Assembly (NCBI RefSeq): GCF_020283565.1
Contig: NC_060065.1
Span: 23,920,409-23,984,408 of the forward strand
From: Trifolium pratense
Lineage: Eukaryota > Streptophyta > Magnoliopsida > Fabales > Fabaceae
Direction: 5' to 3'
DNA length: 64,000 nucleotides
Made by a program: the position numbers and the translations under genes. This document shows positions 1-13,214 of this stretch, in pieces. The first letter of the stretch is position 1, and every line of letters starts with the position of its first letter. The notes beneath the pieces are model-generated. The model was not told where the DNA came from. It saw only the letters and a program-made list of their open reading frames with translations, and ran no database searches.

Positions 1-26
1 AGAATTTGTTGATGTAGGTATGATCA

Positions 27-2948
<2,922 letters not shown>

Positions 2949-3400
2949 TCAATCAAAGATTATTGAATAAATAAATTATCTAATCCTGCAATAAAATACA
3001 AATATCCCTTTAAACTAACATAATCATCAAAGTTCACAAATGATAAAAACAGACACAGCCCAGAAACGGTTTTCTACTTCTCTTATAGCAAAATAACTGT
3101 CCATAAAAAACCCTTAAAAAAAACAAAAAATAAAAATCAATTTTTTATTTTTTTTTTAATTTTTTTTGGAAAGAAACAAATGCAGAAAATATGATACGCA
3201 CCAAATGCAGCAAAAGAGAGTTTCTGTTACTTCCACGTTGTGATTGCGTATAAATGGATTAAAAGAAGAAAATTTGTGAAGAAATTAACAGAGTGAAGAA
3301 AACCTAAATGCAAATTCAATTTGCATGTGTGTGAAAAATTGTGTGAGACTCTCTCCTCTAACAATTACCTACAAATTTCCAATGAAATAAAAGTGTGAAA
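2949..3400 (-). promoter_or_regulatory. 5' flank / probable 5' UTR of the JMJ gene
   Basis: AT-rich sequence upstream of the ATG. On the minus strand it has a purine/CT-rich stretch near 3340-3370 and long A/T runs near 3110-3170, typical of a plant leader, perhaps with a 5' UTR intron. An imperfect palindrome at about 3308-3326 contains two inverted ATGCAAAT-like octamers. No transcription start can be fixed from sequence alone. Confidence 0.35.
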
Positions 3401-3710
3401 AATATATATATCTTAGGAGTTTTGGAATCTAATGCTCATATAGTATACCGAAATTTATGAGAAAATTAAATAAAAACGAAAATTATATAAATAGTCATTG
3501 ACTGAGTAAATATATTTATTTATTTTTTTTATCCAAGAGAGATAGGAAATAATATAAAATACTAAAATAATTAAATAGAACAATTTAGATGTATATAGTT
3601 CTACGTGAAAAAGAAACCTAATTTTTATTTTTTTACCTTCACCACCAGCTGGTTCGGGTTAGTTCCGACATTAGAAAACTAATTTTTTTCTTTTATCAAA
3701 AAATTTCTGT

Positions 3711-3835
3711 TTTTTTTTTTGTCAAGTAGTTCAGTGGCTATAAAATTCACCTTAAACATGAATAAGTGAAGTGTTCCGGATTCGAACACTAGTTATTTAA
3801 AATAAACTATTAAACTATACTTAATTCCTGTCGCA
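3711..3835 (-). mobile_element. tRNA-derived SINE relic
   Basis: A T-run (poly(A) on the minus strand) is followed by sequence with a B-box-like GTTCGAATCC on the minus strand and a degenerate head. The layout mirrors the better copy at 9556-9677 in reverse. Old and divergent. Confidence 0.45.
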
Positions 3836-3877
3836 CATTTTTTTCAAATATTTTTTTAATTAGATCTTAGATATTTA

Positions 3878-4160
3878 GGTACTGTTTGGACCAGTTTTTT
3901 TTAGGGGTAGAAGTTATTTTAACCATAAAGTTAGAAGTAGTAGCCTTAAAACTAAAATTAAAGTTGTATGGTAAATCTTACTTTTTTAAAAAAAAAATAA
4001 AAAGTTTTTTTTTATAATAGGATTAAAAGATATGTTTGATAGTATATTATAATTTTTCTTAAAATATAGAAATTATTTTTTTCTTACTAAAACTTTTAAA
4101 AATTATTGTTTGGCCTTGCTCGAAAAAGATGATGAAAAAAAAAACTAGTCAAACAGGACC
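3878..4160. mobile_element. Tourist-like MITE (PIF/Harbinger type), 283 bp
   Basis: Imperfect terminal inverted repeats, GGTACTGTTTGGACCAG at the left and, read in reverse complement, GGTCCTGTTTGACTAG at the right, are flanked by TTA on both sides (3875-3877 and 4161-4163). TTA duplications are the signature of PIF/Harbinger insertions. The interior is A/T-rich and non-coding. Confidence 0.65.
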
Positions 4161-4268
4161 TTATTAGGATGGAAGATAAAAATACTTAGATGTACTTATA
4201 CATTAGTTATTATTAATACATAGATATTATTATATTAGTACAAAATTTCTATTGAGGTTAACCATAAG

Positions 4269-4623
4269 CTATGTAGCATGAGTACTTCTAAAATGGTGAA
4301 GTACCTGTACCGGGTACGTACGATATTCCATGGTACTCGTATGATACGCACCGATTCCGTATCCATTTTTATTTAGTTGATTTATGTTGTTGAATACGAA
4401 AAAACATACTGGATGTTGAAAAATCACTTAAAATATTATAATTTTTTATTATATTTCAATTATCTTTCATTTTTTATGAAAATAGTTGAGACGGTGGATA
4501 AAAAAATTAAATCTTCAAAGCATGATGATAATAATTCACTTAAAATAATATTTTATATTAACGTACCCGTACTTTAAAATTTCTAAAAATGTTGTACCGC
4601 GTACCGGTACCTAGGCAACATAG
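4269..4623. mobile_element. hAT-like MITE, 355 bp
   Basis: Terminal inverted repeats CTATGTAGCATGAGTAC (left) and CTATGTTGCCTAGGTAC (right, reverse complement) are flanked by the 8-bp repeats ACCATAAG (4261-4268) and ACCATAAC (4624-4631), seven of eight matching. An 8-bp duplication points to the hAT superfamily. Subterminal GGTAC-rich motifs occur at both ends. No transposase is encoded. Confidence 0.65.
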
Positions 4624-4699
4624 ACCATAACTAATATTTGTAGAAAAATTTGTGTGATATATAGATTCTTCATTTTAACCAAATTTTTTCGATATACAT

Positions 4700-4772
4700 A
4701 AATCAAGAATTGAACTCATAACCACATGTTTAATAGATCAAAGACACTTACCACTTGGACCACATTTGATAT
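4700..4772 (-). mobile_element. tRNA-like SINE relic
   Basis: On the minus strand an A-box-like stretch (GGTCCAAGTGGTAAG) is followed by a B-box-like GAGTTCAATTC. Too degenerate to be a working tRNA gene. Confidence 0.35.
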
Positions 4773-4834
4773 TAATACATTTAGTTTTTAGTTTGATAAA
4801 AAAAATGCAATAACTCTCCTTTTCTTTCTTTTTT

Positions 4835-4926
4835 AAGCCACTAGGTTTGGTCTAATGGCGAGGGATTTTGTTAGTATGTTAGAGGTCTTGTATTCGATCT
4901 CTAGCTCATTGTAAATAAAAAAAAAC
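4835..4926 (+). mobile_element. tRNA-like SINE relic with A-rich tail
   Basis: An A-box-like TGGTCTAATGGCGAGGG is followed by B-box-like GTATTCGATCTC and an A-rich tail. It shares head, B box and the CTAGCT-ATTGTAAA 3' segment with the reverse-oriented copy at 5730-5815, so both belong to one SINE family. Confidence 0.5.
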
Positions 4927-5198
4927 TCCTTTTCTTTTAAGAAGTTCTTATAATTTAAAATTCAATTTTTAAGATAAATAAAATATGATAAAAAGACTCA
5001 CTTAAAAACTTAACATGGTTTTATCTTAAGATAATTTTAGTTGATTTTTATTTTATTTTCTTACCATATGAGTTAAGATCATGGGGTATTCTAGATATCT
5101 TAATAAGTTCAAATATTTAATTTTTATTCGTTTTTGAGCCTGGTACGGATTTTTATTTTATTTTTGGTTACGAAGCTGATAGTGATTCTTAAAACATA

Positions 5199-5575
5199 CT
5201 TCATCCGTTTCAAATTACTTGACGTTTTAGGGGGAAAAAAAAGAAATTAAGAAAATGTATTTTTGCACTTTATTTTCCTATTATATCCTTATATTAATTC
5301 ACCAGTATTTTTTTTTGCACACGCGTTCTCTTTCTAATAAATTTAATATGTAACTTTCTCAAAAAAATAAAAATTAATATGTTATGTACCGATTTTTTTA
5401 TAAAAAAAACAATAAGAATTATTATACGAAGATGTTTAGAAAAAGATACAATAAAAAGATTTAAAATAAGAAGGAGGATATAATAGATAAAATATAACCT
5501 TAAATTATCAAAACGACAAGTAATTTGAAAAAAATAAAATTTTCTAAAACGTCAAGTAATTTGAAACGGATGGAG
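5199..5575. mobile_element. Stowaway-like MITE, 377 bp
   Basis: Terminal inverted repeats of about 30 bp, CTTCATCCGTTTCAAATTAC at the left and CTCCATCCGTTTCAAATTAC in reverse complement at the right, match the plant Stowaway (Tc1/mariner) terminus CTCC-TCCGTTTC. TA precedes the left end; the right TA is not adjacent, so that flank has changed. The interior is shared with the copy at 5853-6186. Confidence 0.75.
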
Positions 5576-5729
5576 TCCTAGCTAAAATTCCCAAAACATT
5601 AGTTAAAAAAATCAATTAGTGTAATCCTTGGAATTTAAGTCAATATTTTAAAAATATAAAAATATTATTTTATATATTACGTTTATCTTTTTTATTTTAT
5701 TAACTAGATTATTCTGAAGAAAGGAATTA

Positions 5730-5815
5730 GTTTTTTTGGTTTACAATTAGCTAGATATCGAACCCAAGACTTATAGTGTACTACCCAAACTCCTACCACT
5801 AGACCAATGGCTTAA
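5730..5815 (-). mobile_element. tRNA-like SINE relic
   Basis: The minus strand has an A-box-like GGTCTAGTGGTAGG and a B-box-like GGGTTCGATATC, ending in a poly(A) tract seen as T's on the plus strand near 5731-5737. Same family as 4835-4926. Confidence 0.5.
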
Positions 5816-5852
5816 GAAAGGAATTAGTTTGAATGACCTTAAAAACTAAATA

Positions 5853-6186
5853 CTCTCTCCGTTTCAAATTATTTGACTTTTTAGAGAAAAAATAAAAAAT
5901 TAAGAAAATGTATTTTTGCATCTTATTTTTCATATTATACCATTTTTTAATTCACCAGTATTTTTTTTACACACACTTTCTCTTTCCAATAAATTTAATA
6001 TGTTATATATCAATTTTTTAAAAAAATTATACAAAGAAGATTAGTAAAAAAAAAAAGACACAATAAAAAGATTTAAAATAAGGAGGGTATAATAGACAAA
6101 ATATATAACATAAATTATCAAAAAGACAAGTAATTTAAAAAAAAATAAAATTTTCTAAAAAATCAAGTAATTTGAAATGAAGGGAG
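5853..6186. mobile_element. Stowaway-like MITE, 334 bp, TA duplication intact
   Basis: Starts CTCTCTCCGTTTCAAATTAT and ends, in reverse complement, CTCCCTTCATTTCAAATTAC. TA lies on both sides (5851-5852 and 6187-6188), as expected for Stowaway/Tc1-mariner MITEs. Internal segments such as AATTCACCAGTATTTTTTTT match the neighbour at 5199-5575, so they are two copies of one family about 280 bp apart. Confidence 0.8.
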
Positions 6187-6560
6187 TAGCTTAATCGATA
6201 AAATTATCATAAATAATAAAAGATTTATCGGTATAATATTTATATATAAAAAAAAAAAGTTGGATGAGGAGAGAAAGTAACCCGCTTTAACGCAGCAGCA
6301 TTAACTGAAAAAAAGCAGTGAAACAACCCAAACAAACCAACCAACCAACCAACCAACCAAACCTTGAAACATGTAGATGTACCTTCACAGCACATGCACG
6401 GTAAAAAACAATCACATGATTTTTTGACATATATATCATATGAGTTCTTTCTTCCATTGGACCACTTTCATCTCATAAGTTATCGACCATAGGTTTGTTC
6501 TTAAAAATCACTTTAAGTTTTCATGACTTTATTTGTTCAAAAAAGTTTTCATGACTTTAT
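6187..6560. other. AT-rich spacer with (CCAA)n tract and LINE target site
   Basis: No gene seen. There is a short (CCAA)n microsatellite at about 6337-6362. The segment TTTTCATGACTTTAT occurs twice, ending at 6532 and 6560; the second copy contains the left target-site duplication TGACTTTAT (6552-6560) of the adjacent LINE. Confidence 0.6.
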
Positions 6561-8866
6561 TTTTTTTATAAGGAAAGAATGAATTATAAGAAGTACAAGG
6601 GATACCAAACCCTTACAATTCTAAAAGAAGCCATTAGATGCTAAAAATGCAAGATAATGGATCTTTACACCAATCTGAAAATACAAGAGAAGACTTAGAA
6701 GCTATTCTACCAAACAAACCAAAACTAGGAGATATAAATAATTTGATCTACTAAGGATTGCAAGTTAATGACATCTCCTCTAAACATTATATTATTACGG
6801 GCTCGCCACAAGCTCCATGTGGTTGCCAACCAAATTACATGTAGAGCTTTTGCATAAGACTTAGTACCTGTTTGGTTTCGCGTTACAACACACAAACTTG
6901 CATTTCAAATGGTCAAACGTGGTTTGACAATAAATTTTCGTGTTTGGCTTGTATCCAATGTAAATCGATTTTGTTCCAAACGCACGGTGAACCTGAAGCT
7001 AGAAATTAGAGCTTCTGCGTCCACTTTGAATCGATTCTAGATTTTATTGTATGTTTCTAAACGCCATTTTACCTTATTACCCTTTATAGCGTCTGCTGCC
7101 ATGGTAGATTTTCTGTTCAAGAGGATGAAGTCGTAAAAGAGAACAAGTTGTTCAAGAGGAAGAGGTCAAGAAGAGAACAAGGAGTGGAGGATTTCCGTTG
7201 AAGAATTGGTCGCTGATGGTAGATTTGTTAGAGGTGTTGCTCAATGTTTTAGGTTGTTGGCGGTGAGTAAGTGACTGGTGTTACTCAATTTTTATTTTTG
7301 TTACAGGTGTTGCTCAATTTGGTACCAGACAATCAGCTTACTCTTCTTTTTTTTTTTTTATAATTAGTACCAACTTACTTTCTTATTATTATTGTAAATT
7401 ATTGTTTATATTTTTTTTTGACACAATTATTGTTTATATTTAGAATAGTTAAAAATAACTCTTATAATAAAAATTCATACTTAGTCAAAAAAAAAGTATA
7501 AGTTTAATTATTTTTCAGTCAAAAATAACATAAAGGTTAATAAAAGGACAATTTAGTCATTACACATTCAAAATCAATTTTCATTCAGACTATTCAAACA
7601 ACTTCAACTCATAAGAATCACTTATACATGAGTATATCCAAACATAAATCAATTCATTTCAACTCACTTTTAACTAAACTCAATTCTCATAAAATCAATT
7701 CTATCAAAATCAATTATTTCCACCGCCAAACCAAACACACGCTTATTCTTCACCAAAGCACCAAAGGAGATAAAGTGCTTCCAACAAACTTCATAGGGGA
7801 TAAAATCCACATTCAGCCAGACGAAAATTCTCTTCCAAATTTGTTGCGAAAAAGAACAATTGAAAAACACATGGTCAATATCTTCCTCTTCCCTGAAACA
7901 AAAAACACAACACAACTCACGCGGATTAACAATAACACCTTTTTTCGCCAACGCCATACGAGTTGGTAGTCTAGATAATAATAATCTCCATCCAAATATA
8001 CTCACTTTAGATGGCATGTCATTTGTCCACAATTGATTCAAGGCTTCCACCACGTTCTCGTCAATTGCCAAAGTAACAACACGAGATAGTAAGAACACAT
8101 ACGTCGAATGGACCGAGAACTGGCCGGTTTGATGTATGTTCCATCTAACGCTATCTTTGTCATTCGGGTAAGGGAAAAATCCTGACAACAAAGTGTATAA
8201 CTCTTGCGCTAATTCCTGCTCAGCTACAGATAATACCGAACTCCATTCCATCTTCCACACCCAAGTGTGATCTTGCCACATACCACTAGCACCTACCACT
8301 ATATTTGGATACAAAACTTTATTGAACAAAATAGGGAATAAACTCTTAAAACAAACTGGTCCCAACCAAACATCATATGCCAAAATCTCAAAGAAAGACC
8401 ATCACCCAACACATTGCTCACGTTTTTTTTTTTTGAACCAATCTCCATTAACAACTCCCCCAATCTTCATGATATCGCACCACCACAATGAGTGTCAAAT
8501 TACATCGTTGGTTGATTGCGACATAAAATTATCTACCATATTCCCATATCTACACTTCAACAAGGTGGACTACAAAGCATTTTCATCACTAATTCCTCTC
8601 TATTTCCATTTACAAAGTAAAGATTGATTGAATAAATCAAGATTTTTAATACCCAACCCACCTCTGTCTTTTGGTAGGCAAATAGTGTCCCAACTAACCC
8701 AGCAAATCTTCTTTGTATTGGAACCTCCATCCCATAAAAACTTTCGTTGAATGTTAACCGAATTGATAAGCGTTACTCTTCCACCAATAAATAAATGCCG
8801 ACCATTCCAAGCATTTAGACGCTTCTTCATTGCTTCCACAATAGGATTCCAGGTTATCTTCCTCCG
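6561..8866 (-). mobile_element. 5'-truncated L1-type LINE, decayed, with 9-bp target-site duplications
   Basis: TGACTTTAT lies at 6552-6560 and again at 8867-8875. The 3' end is a short poly(A), seen as T's at 6561-6567. On the minus strand the sequence opens inside the C-terminal part of the RT region (KITWNPIVEAMKKRLNAWNG, then IQRKFLWDG, WDTICLPKDRGGLGIKNLDLFN). It continues through an RT zinc-binding domain (VSIFGWRLLLSRLPTR, CCVFCFREEEDIDHVFFNC) and resumes at 6860 with ALHVIWLATTWSLWRARNN. Frameshifts and stops near 8400-8600 show it is dead. A Tourist-like element splits it. Confidence 0.85.
6864..7742. mobile_element. Tourist-like (PIF/Harbinger) non-autonomous element, 879 bp, inside the LINE
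   Basis: Flanked by TTA at 6861-6863 and 7743-7745. The ends share TGTTTGGTTT within imperfect inverted termini (GTACCTGTTTGGTTTCGCG against GCGTGTGTTTGGTTTGGCG). Removing the element and one TTA joins the flanking LINE codons in frame (VKNKSYAKALHVIWLATTW), which fixes the borders to the base. No transposase ORF. Confidence 0.85.
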
Positions 8867-8875
8867 TGACTTTAT

Positions 8876-9555
8876 CTATGTACAAGTAATACAAGTATAT
8901 TTTTTATAAGACATATAAGTTATTTTTATTATGAATACGTTTATTTTTATCATTAGATCAATCAATTTAATCATTAAATCAAATGAATATGACATATATT
9001 GATTAAAGGTAAAAACAAGTTTCTCCATATCTCACTTGTGTACCATGAATTTAACCATTCTTTAGAAGTACAATTTATGACCATCGCCGGCTTTATGGGT
9101 AAGACAATAATTTGATTGATGTTAATTTTTTATTATGAAAATAGTTTATGCAATTAAAAATTATTTATGCTAATTTATAAGTTTTTACTAATAAAAATTA
9201 TATTTTTATAATTTTTTTTTATAAACTACTTTGACAAATTTATGAATTTACATAAAAATTTATTTATTTGCATAAATTATTTTGCATAAATAAAAAAATA
9301 AGTCAATTCAAACGACCATAAATTCATAAGGATAATTCAATTAGTGGCTACTAAAGATTTTATGAGTTCAAACTTTAAATTCTCCACTTCTCTATGCCAC
9401 TAGTCTACTTAATAATAATAATAATAATAATAGTAATCATGAAAATAATACGTAACATGAAAATAATACGTAATTAGATGCTAAGGTAAAAAAGTTTTAT
9501 ATTATTTTAAAAAAATTAATTCTTCTTTCCATAATTAAGTATACAATTTGTTCAT
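8876..9555. other. AT-rich intergenic sequence
   Basis: No gene or complete mobile element recognised. There is an (ATA)n tract at about 9412-9431 and a faint tRNA-like stretch near 9345-9410. Confidence 0.6.
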
Positions 9556-9677
9556 GTGAGTTTATCTCAGTCGGTAGGAACATCATATTTTATATGCAAG
9601 AATGAGGTTCAAACTTCAGACGTTTTACTTAATCTTATCCATTATTTTCTAGATACTAGACTATCTGACAAAAAAAA
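9556..9677 (+). mobile_element. tRNA-derived SINE
   Basis: The head carries an A box (TATCTCAGTCGGTAGG) and a B box (GAGGTTCAAAC) about 35 bp apart. The body ends in CTAGACTATCTGAC and a poly(A) of about seven. This matches the layout of legume SINEs built on a tRNA head. It is not a functional tRNA because no cloverleaf or CCA-side stem closes. Confidence 0.6.
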
Positions 9678-10147
9678 TTATACATTTTTATTTATGATTC
9701 GAAATTTTTAATCTTAATTTTATTTTTATTATGTATAATAATTTACAAAAATAATTAATTGTGTGTAAGGATTTCTTCATCCTTTGTACTCTTCTTCTTT
9801 ATTTTTGCTTCTTCTATCTTCATTTTATCTTAACGATTTTTCCTTTCCCTTTTTATTTTTTAGTAGTACTTCTTGAATCTCTTTTTGGCGTTTCCTTACC
9901 TGCTAGCCAATAATATATCTGAAACTGAACGTACGACACATATACTTTGCCTTGCATCCTATCCTATGTCACACGTTGGATTTTCAGACTATGTTTGATT
10001 TGTGTTGGCTAATGTCAACCTCGTCCTTTACTTTTGACATTAATTACAACTAAGGTAGTATTCCCTTAGTATAAAAAGAAATTGACTTTTTAAATACATT
10101 AAAAAATAAATATATTCGGTCTATAGTATAGTTTAAATATATCAATA
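9678..10147. other. AT-rich intergenic sequence
   Basis: No coding or RNA gene recognised. A pyrimidine-rich tract lies at about 9780-9900. Confidence 0.5.
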
Positions 10148-10571
10148 TTTTTTTTTTTTGGTATAGTAAAGGGCTAACGCCCAAAAGAAATGAAACTACA
10201 TAGTTAAACGAACATTCCTAGACATGCAAGCTCCATATATGTCGTAAAAAAGAATTCTCTGAAGCTCCCTAGGGGGAGACTCGATAAAATGAACATCAAA
10301 AGAACTTAGAGAGTAACTGAAATTAGCAAGCCAATCGGCGCTTTTGTTTCCTTCGCGCCAAATGTGTGACAAGTGAACTTGCCAATTTAAATCCAAGAGT
10401 TGTCTGATACGACTGACCAAAGTGGGTATGTTTCCTTTAAAGCTGCTTTTCTTTGTCACCATATCAATCAAGACTTTAGAGTCACTTTCAACATGAAGAT
10501 GCATGATCCCCTCTCTACGAGCAAGGTCTAGTCCCAAGTACATGCCCCACATTTCCGCATGGAGAGCATCA
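10148..10571 (-). mobile_element. LINE-2, 3' fragment: RNase H domain and poly(A)
   Basis: The minus strand encodes an RNase H-like (RVT_3) domain: HAEMWGMYLGLDLARREG, LHVESDSKVLIDMV, then VHLSHIWREGNKSADWLANF. E in AEMWG, D in ESDSK and the D of NKSADWLAN fit the family's acidic catalytic set. The coding end is followed by an oligo(A) of about 12, seen as T's at 10148-10159. It is separated from its upstream part (17093-18734) by the LARD at 10572. Confidence 0.8.
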
Positions 10572-13214
10572 TGTAACGACCCAAAAATTTAGTATTCGTT
10601 ATTTAATTATTTTATTACGCGAGGGCGTGATTTATAATTAAATTATTAAGTGGCGAATAATCATTTAGCGAGAACGTAAGTTAATGAGCGAGAAGTTACG
10701 TTGTTTGGGCCTTTGGGCGTGGAATAGGCATTGGGCCTAAGCCAAGTGGGCTTTGATCCATGAGAATAGAGAGAGCTATAAGTAGCAAGTCAAACCAATG
10801 AATAGTCTCATAAGTTGCAATTCTTGAGAAAGAGCAAGAGGAGGAGCTCATGAGGGAGAGGGAGAGCTCGTGGGAGAGAAAGAGAAGAGCAAGCTTGTGG
10901 ATTCGTCGAGCTAAGGTACGAGAGTTAGATTACATATTCGTGAGTGATTCGAAAGAGGGGAGGATGTCGATTCCTCCATTCCCAAACTCTTTCCACTCTA
11001 TTTTCCTTGTGGGTTTTGTGGGTGATTTTCTTAATGGAAAATGGATTCTTTTGATCCTAATATGTGTAGTGAACTCATGGTAGATGAGGTAAACAACTTT
11101 GGGGAGTTGAAAGTGGGTATATGTAGATGTTTGATCAATGATTTGCATGTTTTGTTAAACTTGCTTAAAACCCAAGAAATTGGCATGATTTTGATTATTT
11201 GAGGTATTTGGATGTTTGGAAGAGATGATTAATGTTCCTTGATACCATATATGTTTGGAATGACTGTTTATATGAATTTATAACATGTTTGGATGAATTT
11301 TTGAGTTGATTCAATGTTAAACCGCCTTAGAAAACTCAAGAACAGATATTTTCTGGTGTGGTTCGCTACCTGTTCGCTACAGCGAACATGTTCGCTACGG
11401 ATTCGCTATCTGTTCGCCATGTACCTGTAACCCTCTGATGTAGTTCGCTACCTGTTCGCTACAGCGAACATGTTCGCTACGGGTTCGCTACGGGTTCGCT
11501 ACGGATTCGCTTAGCGAACAGCACTGTGACAGCAACTTTTTGATAATTATTTTAAGTGCAATTAGGCACTTGTAACATGGTTTAAGGGTATCCTTACATG
11601 TTTGTTGATACATGTTGATGTCGTTAATGCTTATTGTTAATCGTTATATGATTCGCACGCGTATGCAATGACTTGTAGTTCAAGTGACTATGTTTATGTT
11701 TTAGCATTAATTTGCAATGTTAAGGAAATGATGTGTGTTTTATGACATAAGTGTAAATGAAGCTTTATGTGTATAAAAATGGTTATGCAGATAATTATCA
11801 TGTGAATAATTATGATTTGAGTGATAGGATATTGTGTTATCCTAATGTGTTAGATGTTGGAATTGTGTTTCCGCATCAGTGAATGAATAGCTTCGAGCTA
11901 GATAGCGTCATGTATTTGATGTGTTTAAAAGTAATCATGCATTCATGAATAATTGTGTTATGGGAATCATGTGAATTCCAATAATTGATGAAAATGGACT
12001 ATGTTTATGAAAAGTGGCCGAAGATGGGATTATGTTATCCGAGATCTGGAGCCCATATCCAAACATGATATAAAACTGTGTGACTCCTCTTTATGGGAGA
12101 GATGGTTGATGATAACCATATCCTACATGATATAAAACTGTTATTGAGCTTATCCAAGGGAGATAAGGTGGTTCGGTAAGTTCCGACGCATCCAACAAGA
12201 TGTAAAACTGGGTTCATCTTAAATGGGGTGAATAGCAGCATCCTGCATGATGTAAAACTGATGTAGAGTCCGTGCATGACTATAATCTGAACAGTTCGTG
12301 CATGACTATAATCTGAACAGTCCGTACATGACTATAATCTGAACAGTCCGTCATGACTGAAATCTGAACAACGTGTAAATTGGTACCACATGCATTAGTC
12401 GTGTCTAGGGATGACATGACATTGGATAATTGGCATTAGATGCATTAGGGTAAATGCACATGTATTTGATAATTGTTATGTGACAATATCTGATTGGATT
12501 GTAATGTGTTTTCCGTATGTGTTAAGCTTTGGTATTTACTAATTGTTTAATACTGTGATTGTTGCCATGACTTGGTATGTGAGTAGAGTCCGTCATGACT
12601 ATAAAATGAACAAGTGTAGAGTCCGTCATGACTATAAAATGAACACTTTGGTAGTGTCCGAGAAGACGTGAAACTATATGATTGGTGTGTTTGTAAATGA
12701 ATGATTAATTGGTAGTCGCATTTGACGATGTATGTGCGTGAGTTAGAAATGTATGGTAGCGTGTGAAGTGTGTAGTATACTACTCACACTTATATTTATG
12801 TTTATGTTTTCTAACTCTCTGCTTTGTGTTAATTGCTGGACCTTTGGGGGTCCAGGTTGACAGGTTATGTGTTAGCCTCGTCCGAGTGAAATGGTGAAGC
12901 TCTGCTCTGATTGAGACACGGGAAAAAGGGGTTTTATATCTATATAGAGTCCTTTGAGAACACTCTGTTTAGTTTAGTTTCATTTTGAAAATGTATCCGT
13001 TTTGTATGACTAATAACGCATCGTTCGATGCGAGGTTTTGTTTTTAGTTCATTTGAATATTTTACTAGATAAATGTATTAGTATTATCTTTGAAAGAAGT
13101 TTGTGATATTCAAACCAGCGCTTTATAAATCAGATTTTCAATTTTTCCGCTGCGTATTTTCGAAAAAGATTTTATAAAGGCAGAGTTAATTAAATAACGG
13201 GTTTGGGTGTTACA
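10572..13214 (+). mobile_element. 5' LTR (2,643 bp) of a non-coding gypsy-type LTR element (LARD-A)
   Basis: Begins TGTAACGACCC and ends GGGTGTTACA directly before a primer-binding site. A TATA-like CTATAAGTAG sits near 10776 after a GGGCC-rich stretch, the likely promoter. A cluster of GTTCGCTAC palindromes lies at 11363-11520 and minisatellites at 12045-12370 and 12587-12650. The first 926 bp recur without visible change at 16167-17092. Confidence 0.85.
12045..12370 (+). repeat. Two adjacent minisatellites inside the LARD-A LTR
   Basis: Four units of roughly 60 bp each end in CATGATRTAAAACTG-like motifs (12067, 12125, 12192, 12243). They are followed by units of about 27 bp built on CATGACTATAATCTGAACAG. 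A related pair (TCATGACTATAAAATGAACA) recurs at 12587-12650. Confidence 0.75.

Noticed and set aside
7628..8627. Plus-strand ORFs of 101-113 codons
   Set aside because: They are shadows of the LINE and Tourist-like sequence read on the other strand.
9556..9640. Functional tRNA gene (A and B box present)
   Set aside because: No closing acceptor stem or anticodon arm; a poly(A)-tailed SINE fits better.
10850..11083. 77-codon ORF repeated at 16445-16678
   Set aside because: Identical because of the two LARD-A LTR copies; lies in the transcribed leader of the LTR with no recognisable domain.
11363..11520. Heat-shock element cluster in the LARD-A LTR
   Set aside because: GAA and TTC triplets are present but spacing (GAACATGTTC, TTCGCTACAGCGAA) does not match alternating nGAAn/nTTCn units.
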